A stretch of 64,000 bases of DNA from Deltaproteobacteria bacterium (GTDB lineage: Bacteria > Myxococcota_A > UBA796 > UBA2385). Position numbers and translations under genes: made by a program. The DNA lies in NCBI GenBank assembly GCA_018401435.1, contig JAGYJW010000001.1:1-64000 (forward strand). The letters are read 5' to 3'. Positions 1 to 8,690 of this stretch are shown here, one piece after another (the stretch's first letter is position 1; every line of letters starts with the position of its first letter). Below the pieces are notes generated by a model. The model was not told the origin of the DNA, did no database searches, and worked only from the letters and a program-made list of their open reading frames with translations.

Positions 1-125
1 GCGTAGCGGCGCGGCGTCTTGCCCAGATCGCGGGTGGGGCCGGGCATGGACAGGCCGCGGTGTGCGCAGCCCACCCCCATCAGGGGCATGCCGAGGACCA
101 GCAGTGCGACGGCGGGCAGGCGCAT
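1..125 (-). CDS. lipoprotein, N-terminal fragment (cut by window edge)
   Basis: On the reverse strand an ATG at 125-123 opens a frame that runs off the left edge. The first 20 residues form a lipoprotein signal: Met-Arg, a hydrophobic core (LPAVALLVLGMPLMG) and a lipobox-like GVGC, so Cys-20 is the likely lipidated residue. The following Ala-His-Arg-Gly stretch is the start of the mature protein. The gene is divergent from the transporter at 251. Only about 41 codons are visible, so no function can be given. Confidence 0.55.
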   Translation of the reverse strand, partial: MRLPAVALLVLGMPLMGVGCAHRGLSMPGPTRDLGKTPRRY

Positions 126-250
126 GGATGCACTGTAGCCGCCTTGACCTGCCAACAGCAAGGGTCGACTGCGTCGAAGATGCGAGGGGACAGGTCGGTC
201 GTCGGCCATGCGATAGTGCCGCTCCCTTCCCGCCGGAGGATCCAGTGTCC

Positions 251-2606
251 ATGACCGCCCCCGCCGAGCCCCGAGAGAGCCTGCTCACCCAGCTCAAAGG
301 GCTGGATGACCGCTTCTGGATCGTCAACATCATGGAGATGTTCGAGCGCCTCGCCTACTACGGGGTGCGCGCGGTGGTGGCCCTCTACATGGTGCTGGCG
401 GTCGAGCTGGGCGGGCCGGAGTTCACCCATGTGCAGAAGGGCGCCATCTTTGCCGCCTGGGCCGCCATGCAGTCCGTGCTGCCCATGTTCACCGGGGGCT
501 TTGCCGACCGCTACGGACACAAGCGCACCATCGCCCTGGCCATCGTCATCAAGGTCATCGGCTACGGCATGATGGCCAGCTTCCAGAGCTACCCGCTCTT
601 TTTTGCCGGCTGCATATTCCTGGCCTGCGGCACCGCCATCTTCAAGCCCGGGGTGCAGGGCACCCTGGCGGCCACCCTCAAGAAGTCCAGCGCCAGCGTG
701 GGCTGGGGCGTATTTTACCAGCTGGTCAATGTGGGCGGCTTCCTGGGCCCGGTGCTGGCCGGCGTGCTGCGCATCCTGGACTGGTCCTATGTGTTCTGGG
801 CCTGCGCCTTGATCGTGTCGGTGAACTTCTTGTGGCTGCCCTTCTACAAGGACCCCAGCCAGGAGCTGGAAGAGGCCGACCACGCCGCCGCTGCGCGCAA
901 GCTCAAGGCGGGCTGGGGTGCCATCAGCAAGGGGGTGAGCCTGCGATTGGCCCAGGGCTGGGCGACGGCCTTGTGCGCGGTGGTGGGCCTGTGGTTCGGG
1001 ATGCTCTTTGTCGGGGCCGGGCTGACCACGGGGTCAATGGACCTGGGCGTCGGCGCGTTGGGCCTGCTGCTGGCCCTGGCGGCAGGCGGCCTGGCCTGGG
1101 CCGGCGCCCGCGCCACCCTGGGTGGGGCGCTGATGTTGCTGCTGCTGGTGCTGGTGGCCACCCTGTCGGGGACCGGGGCGACCGCGGCCGCAGAGGCCGC
1201 CTTGTCCCTCGCCCATCCTGATCTGGGCGCGGTGGCGGCACCGCTGGGCTATCTCGCTTGGACCGGCACCCTCATCGCGCCGGCCCTGCTCTTCTTCGCG
1301 GGGGACAAGGCCGCCTTTGACCAGGGCCGCACCGACGCCTTTGGCATCTATGTGGCCAGCGTGGCGGGCCTCTTCCAGCCCCGGGTGCTCTTCTTCTGCC
1401 TGGTCTTTTCGGGCTTCTGGCTGATGTTCAACCAGGTCTTCGACCTGCTGCCCAATGTCATCGACGACTGGATGGACTCGTCGGGCATCCTGCTTTCGGT
1501 GGGGGATGGCCTGGCGATGCCGGGGGTGCCGGTGCTGGTGGCCGGCCTGGGGGCGCTGCTCTATGGCGCCTTGTGCGGTGCGGGCATCTACCTCGCCCTG
1601 CGCCCCGACCGCCGCGCGGCCACCGAGGTGTCGGCGCCGGCGACGGTGGTTGCCTCGCTGGCGGTGACCCTGGCCCTGTGGTCGGTGCTCAGCCCGCCGC
1701 TGGGCCAGCTGCTGCCGGACCGAGGGCCTCGCGGCCATGGCGGCGGCCAGCGAGGGCGCGGCCGGCCCGGGCACGGTAGCCGCGGCCATCGGGCTGCCGG
1801 TCAGCTTCTTCTTGGCGTTGATCCTATCGTTTGCGGCGCGTGCGGCAAAGCTGCCTGCCCGCGTCCTGGGCCCGGCGGTGGCGGCGGTGGCGGCGGTGGG
1901 CGCCTTCGTGGCCCTGCGCGGCACCCTGGCTGAGGCCGCCCCGGCGCTGCAGGCCCTGGCCGCCGAGGGCGCGCAGGTGAACCCCGAGTGGCTGATCAAC
2001 CTCAACCCGGGCCTCATCGTCTTCACCATGGTCTTCTTCGCCTGGATCAGCAGCTTCGTGCGGCCCTTGACCTCCATCATCATCGGCATGGTGGTGGCAA
2101 CCGCCGGGGCCATCGTGGCGGGAACGGCCACCCTGGGCTGGATCTGCCTGGCAGGTGTGCTGGTCTTCTCGGTGGGAGAGATGCTCAGCTCCCCCAAGAA
2201 GATGGAGTACCTCGCCACCCTGGCGCCGCCGGGCCAGGAGGGCCTGTTCATGGGCTATGCCAACATCCCCGTGGCCATCGGCTGGATCGCCGGCAGCGTC
2301 TTTGCAGGCAACCGCTACGAAGAGGCCGGGGACAAGGTCAACCTCGCCCGCAAGCACATGGTGGAGCACCTGGGCATGGCCGCCGACCAGGTGGCCGCCT
2401 TGCCCAAGACCGAGGTGATGCCCACCCTGGCCGCCCGCCTGGGCAGCAGCGTCCCCGAGGCCCAGCGGCTGCTCTTCGAGACCTGGCACCCCGAACAGCT
2501 CTGGGTGGATATCGGGGCGATCGGCCTGGTGAGCATCGTGGGCATGATCGTCTATGACCGCGTCCTGCGCGTCCTGGACAGCCGAAAGGCCCAGGCGGAG
2601 AGCTGA
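251..2606 (+). CDS. POT/PTR-family (MFS) peptide transporter, frameshifted
   Basis: Polytopic inner-membrane protein of the proton-dependent oligopeptide transporter type. The ATG at 251 is chosen because the MFS-like N-terminus begins there (FERLAYYGVRAVVALYM, a typical POT helix-1 motif) and upstream sequence is not protein-like. Further POT-like pieces are GFADRYGHKRT (loop 2-3) and FNQVFDLLPN. The frame is open to about 1720, then membrane-protein coding continues one base over from about 1720 to the TGA at 2604-2606 (SSPKKMEYLATLAPPGQEG, another family motif). Joined length is about 785 residues, long for POT (usually 450-600), because of an extra hydrophobic segment in the middle. The next gene starts directly after the stop. 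Substrate is unknown; a single-base indel in the assembly is the simplest explanation of the break. Confidence 0.8.
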
Positions 2607-3985
2607 ATGACCGACCCCTGTGTGGCCGAGGTGAATGACCGGCTGAGGGCCGTGGTTGGCGGCAAGCGCTTCTTGTGCACTGCCGATGTGCTGCAATCGG
2701 CCGCGGCGATGGCCGCCACCCTGCGGTCCTTGGGTGCCGAGCGCTGCTTCCTGATCGGTGGCAGCCGGGGCACGGGAAGCTGCGACATCCACCCCGAAGA
2801 TGAAGTGGTGGTGCTGGGTCTCAAGGCGGACACCATGATGGGCGGCATTCATGGGGCCGAGGCTGCGCTGGCCTCCTTGCCGGCTGAGGTGCTCGCCCGC
2901 ATCGACGCCTTCGACCCCGAGGGCGAGGCCCGCGTGGTGGGCCCGCTCTATGCCTGGAGCGAGCAGGTTGCGGGGCGCCGCCTCTTGGGGGGCCGGCCAT
3001 GGGCGTGGCGCCGCCTGGAGGACAAGACCCTCGCCGACGCCTTGTGGGATGCCGCGGGGGTGGACCGCGCCCCGGCGCAGGTCCTTCCCGTGGCGGAGGC
3101 CCCCGCAGCCCACCGGGCCTTGGACGCGGGCCTGGGCACCGTGTGGGCCCTGGACAAACCGCGAGGGCTGGCATGGCGGCGCCACGGGCCTGCGCTGGGT
3201 GCGGCCCGGCGACGACCTGGCGGCGGCGGTGGCGGAGCTGTCCCCGCGCGCCGACCGGGTGCGGGTGATGCCCTTTCTGGAGGGCGTGCCCTGCAGCATC
3301 CACGGGGTCGTCTTCGACGATGCCGTGCTCGCTTTGCGCCCCATGGAGATGGTGGTGCTGCGAGGCGCCGAGGGCCAGCTGCGCTACTCCCGGGCGGCCA
3401 GCTTCTGGGACCCCTCGGCCGAGGACCGCGCGGCCATGCGCGAGGTGGCCCGCAAGGTCGGACGGCACCTGCGCCAGACGGTGGGCTACCGCGGCGTCTT
3501 CACCGTGGATGGCATCCTCACGGTGGACGGCTTCCGCCCCACCGAGCTCAACCCCGCTATGGCGCCGCTTTGGCCGTGATGCTGCGGCGCGCACCCGAAT
3601 TGCACCCCTACCTGCTGCATTGTTGTATCGCCGATGGCCTGACCTCGACCCTGATCCCGCCGCCCTGGAGGCCCTGATCCTGGAGCTGGCCGATCGCGAT
3701 CGGTCGGGGGCGGCATGGCCGGAATCGCGCGCAGGGTCACCGAAGAGCAGCACGCTGACTTCGTTCTGGACGAGGGTAGCTGGCGGCTGGCCACCGATGG
3801 TGAGCCCGCGCAGGCCATCGCGCGGCTGGGTCCAGCTCCCTTTGGCGGCATGGTCTTTGTCGGCCGGTGCCCCGAAGCCACGCCGGAGGGCCCCCGGCGG
3901 CCCCGCGCATCGCGGCCGTCCTGCAGGCGGCGGACCGCTTGTGGGGCCCGGGGCTGGGCCCCTGCAGGCGGCGACGCCGGTGCGC
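2607..3985 (+). pseudogene. ATP-grasp domain protein, multiply frameshifted
   Basis: Starts at an ATG immediately after the transporter stop (TGA ATG), so probably co-transcribed. Protein-like sequence moves between frames at about 3180, 3560, 3665, 3712 and 3880. The central part reads as an ATP-grasp core: a strand-rich region with VRVMPFLEGVPCSIHGVV, then GVFTVDGILTVDGFRPTELNP, where the Glu-x-Asn of TELNP matches the metal-binding end of ATP-grasp enzymes. The N-terminal part (CFLIGGSRGTG) resembles the preceding nucleotide-binding subdomain. The C-terminal end is uncertain; coding likeness fades about 3985, against the convergent amidase. Substrate cannot be inferred. Five shifts in 1.4 kb could mean true decay or poor local sequence. 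Confidence 0.6.
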
Positions 3986-3995
3986 TGGAGCGCCC

Positions 3996-5612
3996 TCAGC
4001 GGCGGCGTCGGACCAGGCCCAGCAGCCCCAGGGCGAGCAGGCCACGCCAGGGTGCGGGCGTCCGGGGGGCGCTGCTGCAAGCGCAGCCCAGGCCGTCCAG
4101 GGGAGTGGACAGGCCGGGGGGCAGGCCGGGGGAATTGGCGGAGAATGCGGGGACCTCATCGGGGATGGCGCCGCCGTCCCCCTCGTCGCCGCCCTCGACC
4201 CCGCTGTCCGGTTCGCCCAGGCCGCTGTCCAGCCCGCTGTCGCCGGCTTCGGCTGCCACCACCTCCACGGCAAAGACCAGGGCGTCGCTGCCGGGGCCGC
4301 CGCCAATGGGCGCGTCTTCGAACCAGGTCACCCACTCCTCCACCAGGCCCAGTGAGAGGGTGCTGCTGCCGGTGACGCTGGTATCGATGGGCACCCGCAG
4401 GGTCACCGACTCGCCGGGCGCGGTGTCGGGCAGGGCCTGCACCCGCGTCGGGGACAGCCAGGCGTCGGTGGCCTGTGGGAAGGCCACATCGCGGGGGAGC
4501 GGGGCCAGGTGGGTGTTGGCGGTCCAGGGCTCGATGCCGTCGTTGCGCAGGGTGACTACCAGCTCGCCCGGTTCGCCCTGAACGAGCCGCAGCACCCCAT
4601 CTTCGCCGATGTCGGCGCTCACCAGGCTGCCCTGGTAGTGGGCGGTCGCCGACCGCAGCTCCTCCAGCCGCGGCAGCACCTCGTCCCCGGGGCATGCGGT
4701 GGAATTGCCCGGCCACTCCCCATGTCCCTTGAGGGTGTCGGTTGTGGTGGTGGTGGCCTCCTGGCTGGCAAGGGTCTGGGCCAGCAGGCGGGCAGCGGCC
4801 ATCATCTGAAGGGTCTCGGTGACCGCGAGGCTGCCGCAGTCGTCCGCGTCGTAGCAGCCGAGGAAGCAGATCGCGATGTTGCCGTCGTTCTGGCCGCCCC
4901 CGGTGGCCCCGGAGGTGTAGGTGAGCGGCCGGCCCTCCCACAGGCTGCCATCGAAGCCCACCAGGAACTGGTAGGGGATGTCGCAGTAGGTGCCGCTGCC
5001 CATGGCATAGGCCTGCAGGGCCTGAACGGCGCCCAGCACGGTGCCCCCGCTGGTCTGGCCGCCGGCCGTGTGGTGGATGGCGAAGCGGTACCAGTCGTCT
5101 TCGGTGGAGGTGCAGGTGGTGGCGCTCGCCCCCCAGTCCTCCCGGGAGACCACGCCGATGTCGCTCAGGGCGGTGGAGACGGCGGCAGCGGGGGGCGGGT
5201 CTTCGCTGCGGGCCTCGTTCACCGGGACGAGCAGCTCCCAGGACAGGGCGCTCAGGCCGCCGCGCACCCGCAGGCGGGCGGCGGGGACGTGGGCGGGCAG
5301 ATCGGCCACCCAGACCTCCTGGCCGTCTTCTCCCCGCCAGGTGCGGCGGGCGGGTAGCCAGGGCCCCAGGGCGACCTCTCCGAAACCGAGCGCCTGGACT
5401 TCAATCTCGACGTCCTTGGCGCCCTCGACCAGGGCCCCCATGCGGGTGCCGCCCCCGACCTCCCAGCGCACCGGCGAGACGCGCCAGTCGCCCTCCCGCG
5501 CCCAGCTGCGGTCCAGGACCTCGGCGGTGACGCGGTCGGTGGGCAGCACATGGCCCTCACCGGCGCGAGCGGGGGCAACCAGGGCGCAGAGCAGGGGGAG
5601 CAGGGCGATCAT
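3996..5612 (-). CDS. secreted PGRP/amidase_2-type N-acetylmuramoyl-L-alanine amidase with MYXO-CTERM-like tail
   Basis: 538 residues. A signal peptide (about residues 1-17, ending ARA-G) is followed by a beta-rich N-terminal region and then a peptidoglycan-recognition/amidase domain at about 150-325: SREDWGA, IHHTAGG with His-180/181, and GHGEWPGNSTACPGD with His-297 and Cys-307, the three zinc-ligand positions of the type-2 amidase fold. Predicted role is cleavage of the MurNAc-L-Ala bond in peptidoglycan outside the cytoplasm. The C-terminus has an Asp/Gly/Ser linker, a Cys-x-Cys pair, a hydrophobic helix and a final run of arginines, the layout of the MYXO-CTERM sorting signal of Myxococcota. 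This suggests anchoring or processing at the cell surface. Convergent with the ATP-grasp remnant. Confidence 0.85.
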   Translation of the reverse strand: MIALLPLLCALVAPARAGEGHVLPTDRVTAEVLDRSWAREGDWRVSPVRWEVGGGTRMGALVEGAKDVEIEVQALGFGEVALGPWLPARRTWRGEDGQEVWVADLPAHVPAARLRVRGGLSALSWELLVPVNEARSEDPPPAAAVSTALSDIGVVSREDWGASATTCTSTEDDWYRFAIHHTAGGQTSGGTVLGAVQALQAYAMGSGTYCDIPYQFLVGFDGSLWEGRPLTYTSGATGGGQNDGNIAICFLGCYDADDCGSLAVTETLQMMAAARLLAQTLASQEATTTTTDTLKGHGEWPGNSTACPGDEVLPRLEELRSATAHYQGSLVSADIGEDGVLRLVQGEPGELVVTLRNDGIEPWTANTHLAPLPRDVAFPQATDAWLSPTRVQALPDTAPGESVTLRVPIDTSVTGSSTLSLGLVEEWVTWFEDAPIGGGPGSDALVFAVEVVAAEAGDSGLDSGLGEPDSGVEGGDEGDGGAIPDEVPAFSANSPGLPPGLSTPLDGLGCACSSAPRTPAPWRGLLALGLLGLVRRRR

Positions 5613-5725
5613 GGGCCCACTCTACCAGGGGCGGGCGCCGGGCGGCGGCCCCTCGCGTCTCCCTCGACGGCGCCGGCCAAGGGGCTACATGGGCCGGGTC
5701 CAGCCCCCTTGCCCGAGGTCCTGCC

Positions 5726-6334
5726 ATGTCCCCGCCCATCGCCGTCGAGGTCCTCGAAAACGGCCCCCTGAAGCTCTCGGGTGTGCCCTCCCTGCGCTGC
5801 TTTGGCGAAGATCGTGCGGTGGAGGGCGACGTCTACCTCTGCCGATGCGGCGACAGCAGCAAGGCCCCCTTCTGCGATGGAACCCACAAGAAGATCGGCT
5901 TTGAAGGCGGAGGACCGGCCCCCGCCCCCTCCGAGGTCAAGGTCTGGGAGGGCCAGTCCGTCCGCACCTTCTTCGACCCCGCCGTCTGCATGCACGTCTT
6001 CTATTGCAAACCCTTGAAGGGCCTGCGCGAGCAGGAGGAGCAGGGGGACGCTGCTGCAGCCAAGGAGATCCTGCGGGTGGTGGCCACCTGCCCCTCGGGC
6101 GCCCTGCGCGCCGAGGTCAAGGGCCCGGTGGTGATGCCGGACCCGCCCCGCCCGGCCGCCGCCGTCGAGATCATGGCGGGCGGCGAGGTGCGCATTCAAG
6201 CCACCTTCGAGGCCCGCAATTTCGCCCTGCGCGGCGACCAGCCCGACGACCGCGCCACCCTCTGCCGCTGCGGCAAGTCCGCCAGCAAGCCCTTCTGCGA
6301 TGGCCGCCACAAGCAGCGCCGCGACTGGCGCTGA
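5726..6334 (+). CDS. double CDGSH iron-sulfur protein with ferredoxin-like middle domain
   Basis: 202 residues, cytoplasmic by appearance (no signal). Two CDGSH-type [2Fe-2S] motifs: CRCGDSSKAPFCDGTH (Cys-39, Cys-41, Cys-50, His-54) and CRCGKSASKPFCDGRH (Cys-180, Cys-182, Cys-191, His-195), each with the 3-Cys/1-His ligand set of the mitoNEET family. Between them lies a Cys-containing segment (TFFDPAVCMHVFYC ... VVATCPSGALRAE) like the Fer4_19 mono-cluster ferredoxin domain often fused to CDGSH motifs in bacteria. Likely role: iron-sulfur redox or cluster-transfer protein. The selenoprotein-like DsbA homologue begins 25 bp downstream in the same direction, so the two probably form one redox transcript. 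Confidence 0.85.
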   Translation: MSPPIAVEVLENGPLKLSGVPSLRCFGEDRAVEGDVYLCRCGDSSKAPFCDGTHKKIGFEGGGPAPAPSEVKVWEGQSVRTFFDPAVCMHVFYCKPLKGLREQEEQGDAAAAKEILRVVATCPSGALRAEVKGPVVMPDPPRPAAAVEIMAGGEVRIQATFEARNFALRGDQPDDRATLCRCGKSASKPFCDGRHKQRRDWR

Positions 6335-6359
6335 CCCCTCACCCGCACGCTGGATCCCC

Positions 6360-7016
6360 ATGACCGCCCGCATCAAGCTCTTCAGCGACTTCGTCTGACC
6401 CTGGTGCCACCTCGCCGAGAGGGGCAGCCTGGTCAGGCTGATGGACGAATTCGAACTGGACCTGGACTGGGTGGGCTTTGAGCTGCACCCCGAGACCCCG
6501 CGGGGCGGCATGGCCGTCACCGACCTCTTTCCGGCCGACCGGGTGGCCGCCATGCGGGGTCATCTGATGGAGGCGGCCAAGCGCTTCGGCGTGGAGATGG
6601 GTCAGCCCGACCACATCCCCAATTCCCGGCGGGCCCTGGCCCTGGCCGAGCAGGCCCGGGTCGCGGGCAACCTGCAGGCCGCCCGCAATGCCGCCATGGA
6701 CGCCCACTGGCTGCATGGCAAGGACATCGAGGATGACGCCGTCCTGGCAGAGATCGCGGTGGCCGCCGGCCTGGATCCAGCCCGGGCCGTGCCCGCCACC
6801 CGCGCCCCCGCCTGGGAGGCCCGGGTGGACGCCATGCGACAGGAAGCCAGCGCCTGGGGGGTGACCGGCATCCCCACCTTCTTCTTCTTGCCCGACGGTT
6901 GGACCTTGGAGGGCGCCGGTGCCTGGACCGGGCCCAGCCCGCTGAAGGTGGTGGGCTGCCAGCCCCTGCCCCTGCTGCGCGACGCCGCCCGGCGCATTGG
7001 CGCGCCCCCGCGCTGA
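6360..7016 (+). CDS. DsbA/FrnE-like thiol-disulfide oxidoreductase, probable selenoprotein (in-frame TGA = Sec-13)
   Basis: An ATG at 6360 opens a frame reading Met-Thr-Ala-Arg-Ile-Lys-Leu-Phe-Ser-Asp-Phe-Val, then TGA (6396-6398), then Pro-Trp-Cys-His. Frame and homology continue without a shift to TGA 7014-7016. In the DsbA/FrnE thioredoxin-fold family this strand is followed by the active site C-P-W-C, so TGA sits exactly at the first catalytic Cys and the protein reads U-P-W-C. The rest fits the family: helical insert, and a cis-proline loop GVTGIPTFFF near residue 170. Length with Sec is 218 residues, normal for FrnE-like proteins. Starting at the internal ATG 6441 would delete the active site. 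A SECIS-like hairpin lies downstream of the TGA. Lies 25 bp after the CDGSH gene. Alternative: a TGC-to-TGA substitution (mutation or base error), giving a pseudogene. Confidence 0.75.
6396..6440 (+). promoter_or_regulatory. candidate bacterial SECIS element with its UGA
   Basis: Downstream of the TGA at 6396-6398 there is a perfect 6-bp inverted repeat, CAGCCT (6425-6430) and AGGCTG (6435-6440), closing a GGTC tetraloop (6431-6434). Bacterial SECIS hairpins lie inside the coding region just after the UGA and expose a G-rich apical loop; the E. coli fdhF element also presents GGUC. The spacing from UGA to the loop (32 nt between them) is inside the range normally accepted (roughly 16-37 nt). 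A second small helix, CCTC/GAGG (6410-6413 with 6419-6422), fits between. SelB binding is inferred, not shown. Confidence 0.6.
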
Positions 7017-7022
7017 TGGGCC

Positions 7023-8690
7023 TCAGTTGCCCTTGATCCGCACCAGACGCGCGTCTTCGGCCATATCTACGATGCGGTTGCGGTCGATCAGGGCCTCGTC
7101 CACCAGCTGCGGAGCCACCCCGGCCAGCACCCGCAGGAATTCTGGCGGGAAGGCCCGGTAGCGCAGGCGGGCGCTCACCACGATGTCGCCGACGATGGCC
7201 CGGTCGGGCAGGGGCACGTCATAGCGCCAGGCCTGGGGCTCCAGGGGCGGCAAGGAGCGGCTATTGTCCAGGGTGTTGGCCTGAACCGGCGAGAAGACCA
7301 CCCGCGACGCGCCGGTCTCCAGATCCACCAGCAAGAAGTCGTTGGTGAAGTTGACCAGCCCGAGGTTCTGGCCGTGCGGCCGCTGGTTGGCGTCCGGGCC
7401 GGGGCTCACCTCGGCCTCCAAGGTCTCCAGATCGACGTGAAAGACGCGGTGGCGCAGGTCTTCATCGTCCAGCAGCCCGTCGGGGCTGCTCTCGCCCGTC
7501 TCGGGGTGGGCGCTGTCCACCAGGGTGCCCGATTCGTAGATCACGCCCGCATCGTCGCTCACCACCAGCTCAATCCAGACCTCGCGCTCCTGGGAGAAGC
7601 CGGTGGGCACCCGGTGGCCGGCGCCCACATTCTCCACCACCACGGTGATGGGCAGGTGGGTGGCGTCGGAGTCCAGCACGGCGGGGGTCTGGGTGAGATC
7701 CAGGGTGCAGGCCGCCCGCAGCAGCAGCTCCCGCCGCTGCTCTTGCCCCATCGGGTAGCCGAAGCTGTCCACCTGGTCCGGCGCGTCGGCGAAGGGGTAG
7801 CGGTCGTCCTGGACCAGGGGCGGCGAGACGGCGGTGAAGGCGTGCAAGGCATGGGGCCGCGGCGGCGTATTGCCCGGCACCACCGAGATGGGCAGGGTGG
7901 GCCGCTGCCCCGGCGCGGTCAAGGGGTAGAGGGACATATGGCAGTCCTGGCAGGTGACCGGCGCCCCGGTGGGGTTGTCGTCGGTGGACCAGGGGCTGGC
8001 CAGCCACTCGCTATAGGCGTCTTCCACCCGCAGAAAGGGCTCGCCGGTGACCGGGTCGGGCTTGAAGGGGCGCACATCGTGGCAGGTGCCGCAGAAGGCG
8101 GCGTCGGCCAGGAAGGGGTTCCCGCTGGCGGCATGCAGGGCCAGCGGGTCTTCGATGGGGCCTTGCTTGCTGCCATCCGCCACCCGGACAAAGGCCTGGG
8201 CCGTGCCCACCCCGTCCTGGCCCGGCGTGCGGCTGGCATCCACCCCTTCGATGGTGTGGCAGAAGTCGCAGGTGAGCCCGTCCATGGCGTTGTCGCTGAT
8301 GCCTTCAAGGGGGCCCCCATAGCCCATCGGATCGTCGGGATCGAAGAACCCAGGCTGGTTTTCAGCCACAGCCACCGGGATGTGGCAGCCGTTGCAGAGG
8401 TCTTCGTTGGCGGTGCCGCTGCCATGGGCGAAGGCGCCCCCGCTGGCTCGGTTCACGGCGATCTCGAAGGCGGCAAAGGTGGGGCTGGCTGCCCGGTGCA
8501 TGGCCGAACCTTGCCACTCCTGGTGCTGCAGGACATGGCAGCCCGCGCAGTCCGACGAGGGCTCGTGGGGCAGGGGGTCCTGGGCGGGCTCGCCCGTCTC
8601 TTCGGGATTCTCGGGGCTGGGGGCGGGCGCGGGGCCTCCCGGGCAGGCCACCAGCAGGCCGCCGAGCAGTGCGAAGACACGGGACCTCAT
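7023..8690 (-). CDS. pentahaem c-type cytochrome lipoprotein
   Basis: 555 residues. Lipoprotein signal ends in GLLVAC (Cys-16), followed by a Pro/Glu linker. Five haem c attachment motifs are visible in the N-terminal half: CAGCH (48-52), CNGCH (99-103), CDFCH (141-145), CGTCH (200-204) and CQDCH (247-251). The C-terminal half (about 330-555) is beta-rich without Cys and contains HRVPTGFSQEREVWIEL, a pattern common in multihaem cytochrome-associated domains. Probably an outer-membrane or periplasmic electron-transfer protein. Its start overlaps the stop of the upstream lipoprotein gene (8687-8690, 4 bp), so the two are translationally coupled. Redox partner not identified; NapC/CymA-like genes are absent from the window. 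Confidence 0.85.
   Translation of the reverse strand: MRSRVFALLGGLLVACPGGPAPAPSPENPEETGEPAQDPLPHEPSSDCAGCHVLQHQEWQGSAMHRAASPTFAAFEIAVNRASGGAFAHGSGTANEDLCNGCHIPVAVAENQPGFFDPDDPMGYGGPLEGISDNAMDGLTCDFCHTIEGVDASRTPGQDGVGTAQAFVRVADGSKQGPIEDPLALHAASGNPFLADAAFCGTCHDVRPFKPDPVTGEPFLRVEDAYSEWLASPWSTDDNPTGAPVTCQDCHMSLYPLTAPGQRPTLPISVVPGNTPPRPHALHAFTAVSPPLVQDDRYPFADAPDQVDSFGYPMGQEQRRELLLRAACTLDLTQTPAVLDSDATHLPITVVVENVGAGHRVPTGFSQEREVWIELVVSDDAGVIYESGTLVDSAHPETGESSPDGLLDDEDLRHRVFHVDLETLEAEVSPGPDANQRPHGQNLGLVNFTNDFLLVDLETGASRVVFSPVQANTLDNSRSLPPLEPQAWRYDVPLPDRAIVGDIVVSARLRYRAFPPEFLRVLAGVAPQLVDEALIDRNRIVDMAEDARLVRIKGN

Noticed and set aside
6441..7016. Truncated DsbA-like gene starting at ATG 6441
   Set aside because: This start removes the first strand and the catalytic motif, while the upstream 27 codons are homologous in the same frame; the longer TGA-containing gene is more likely.
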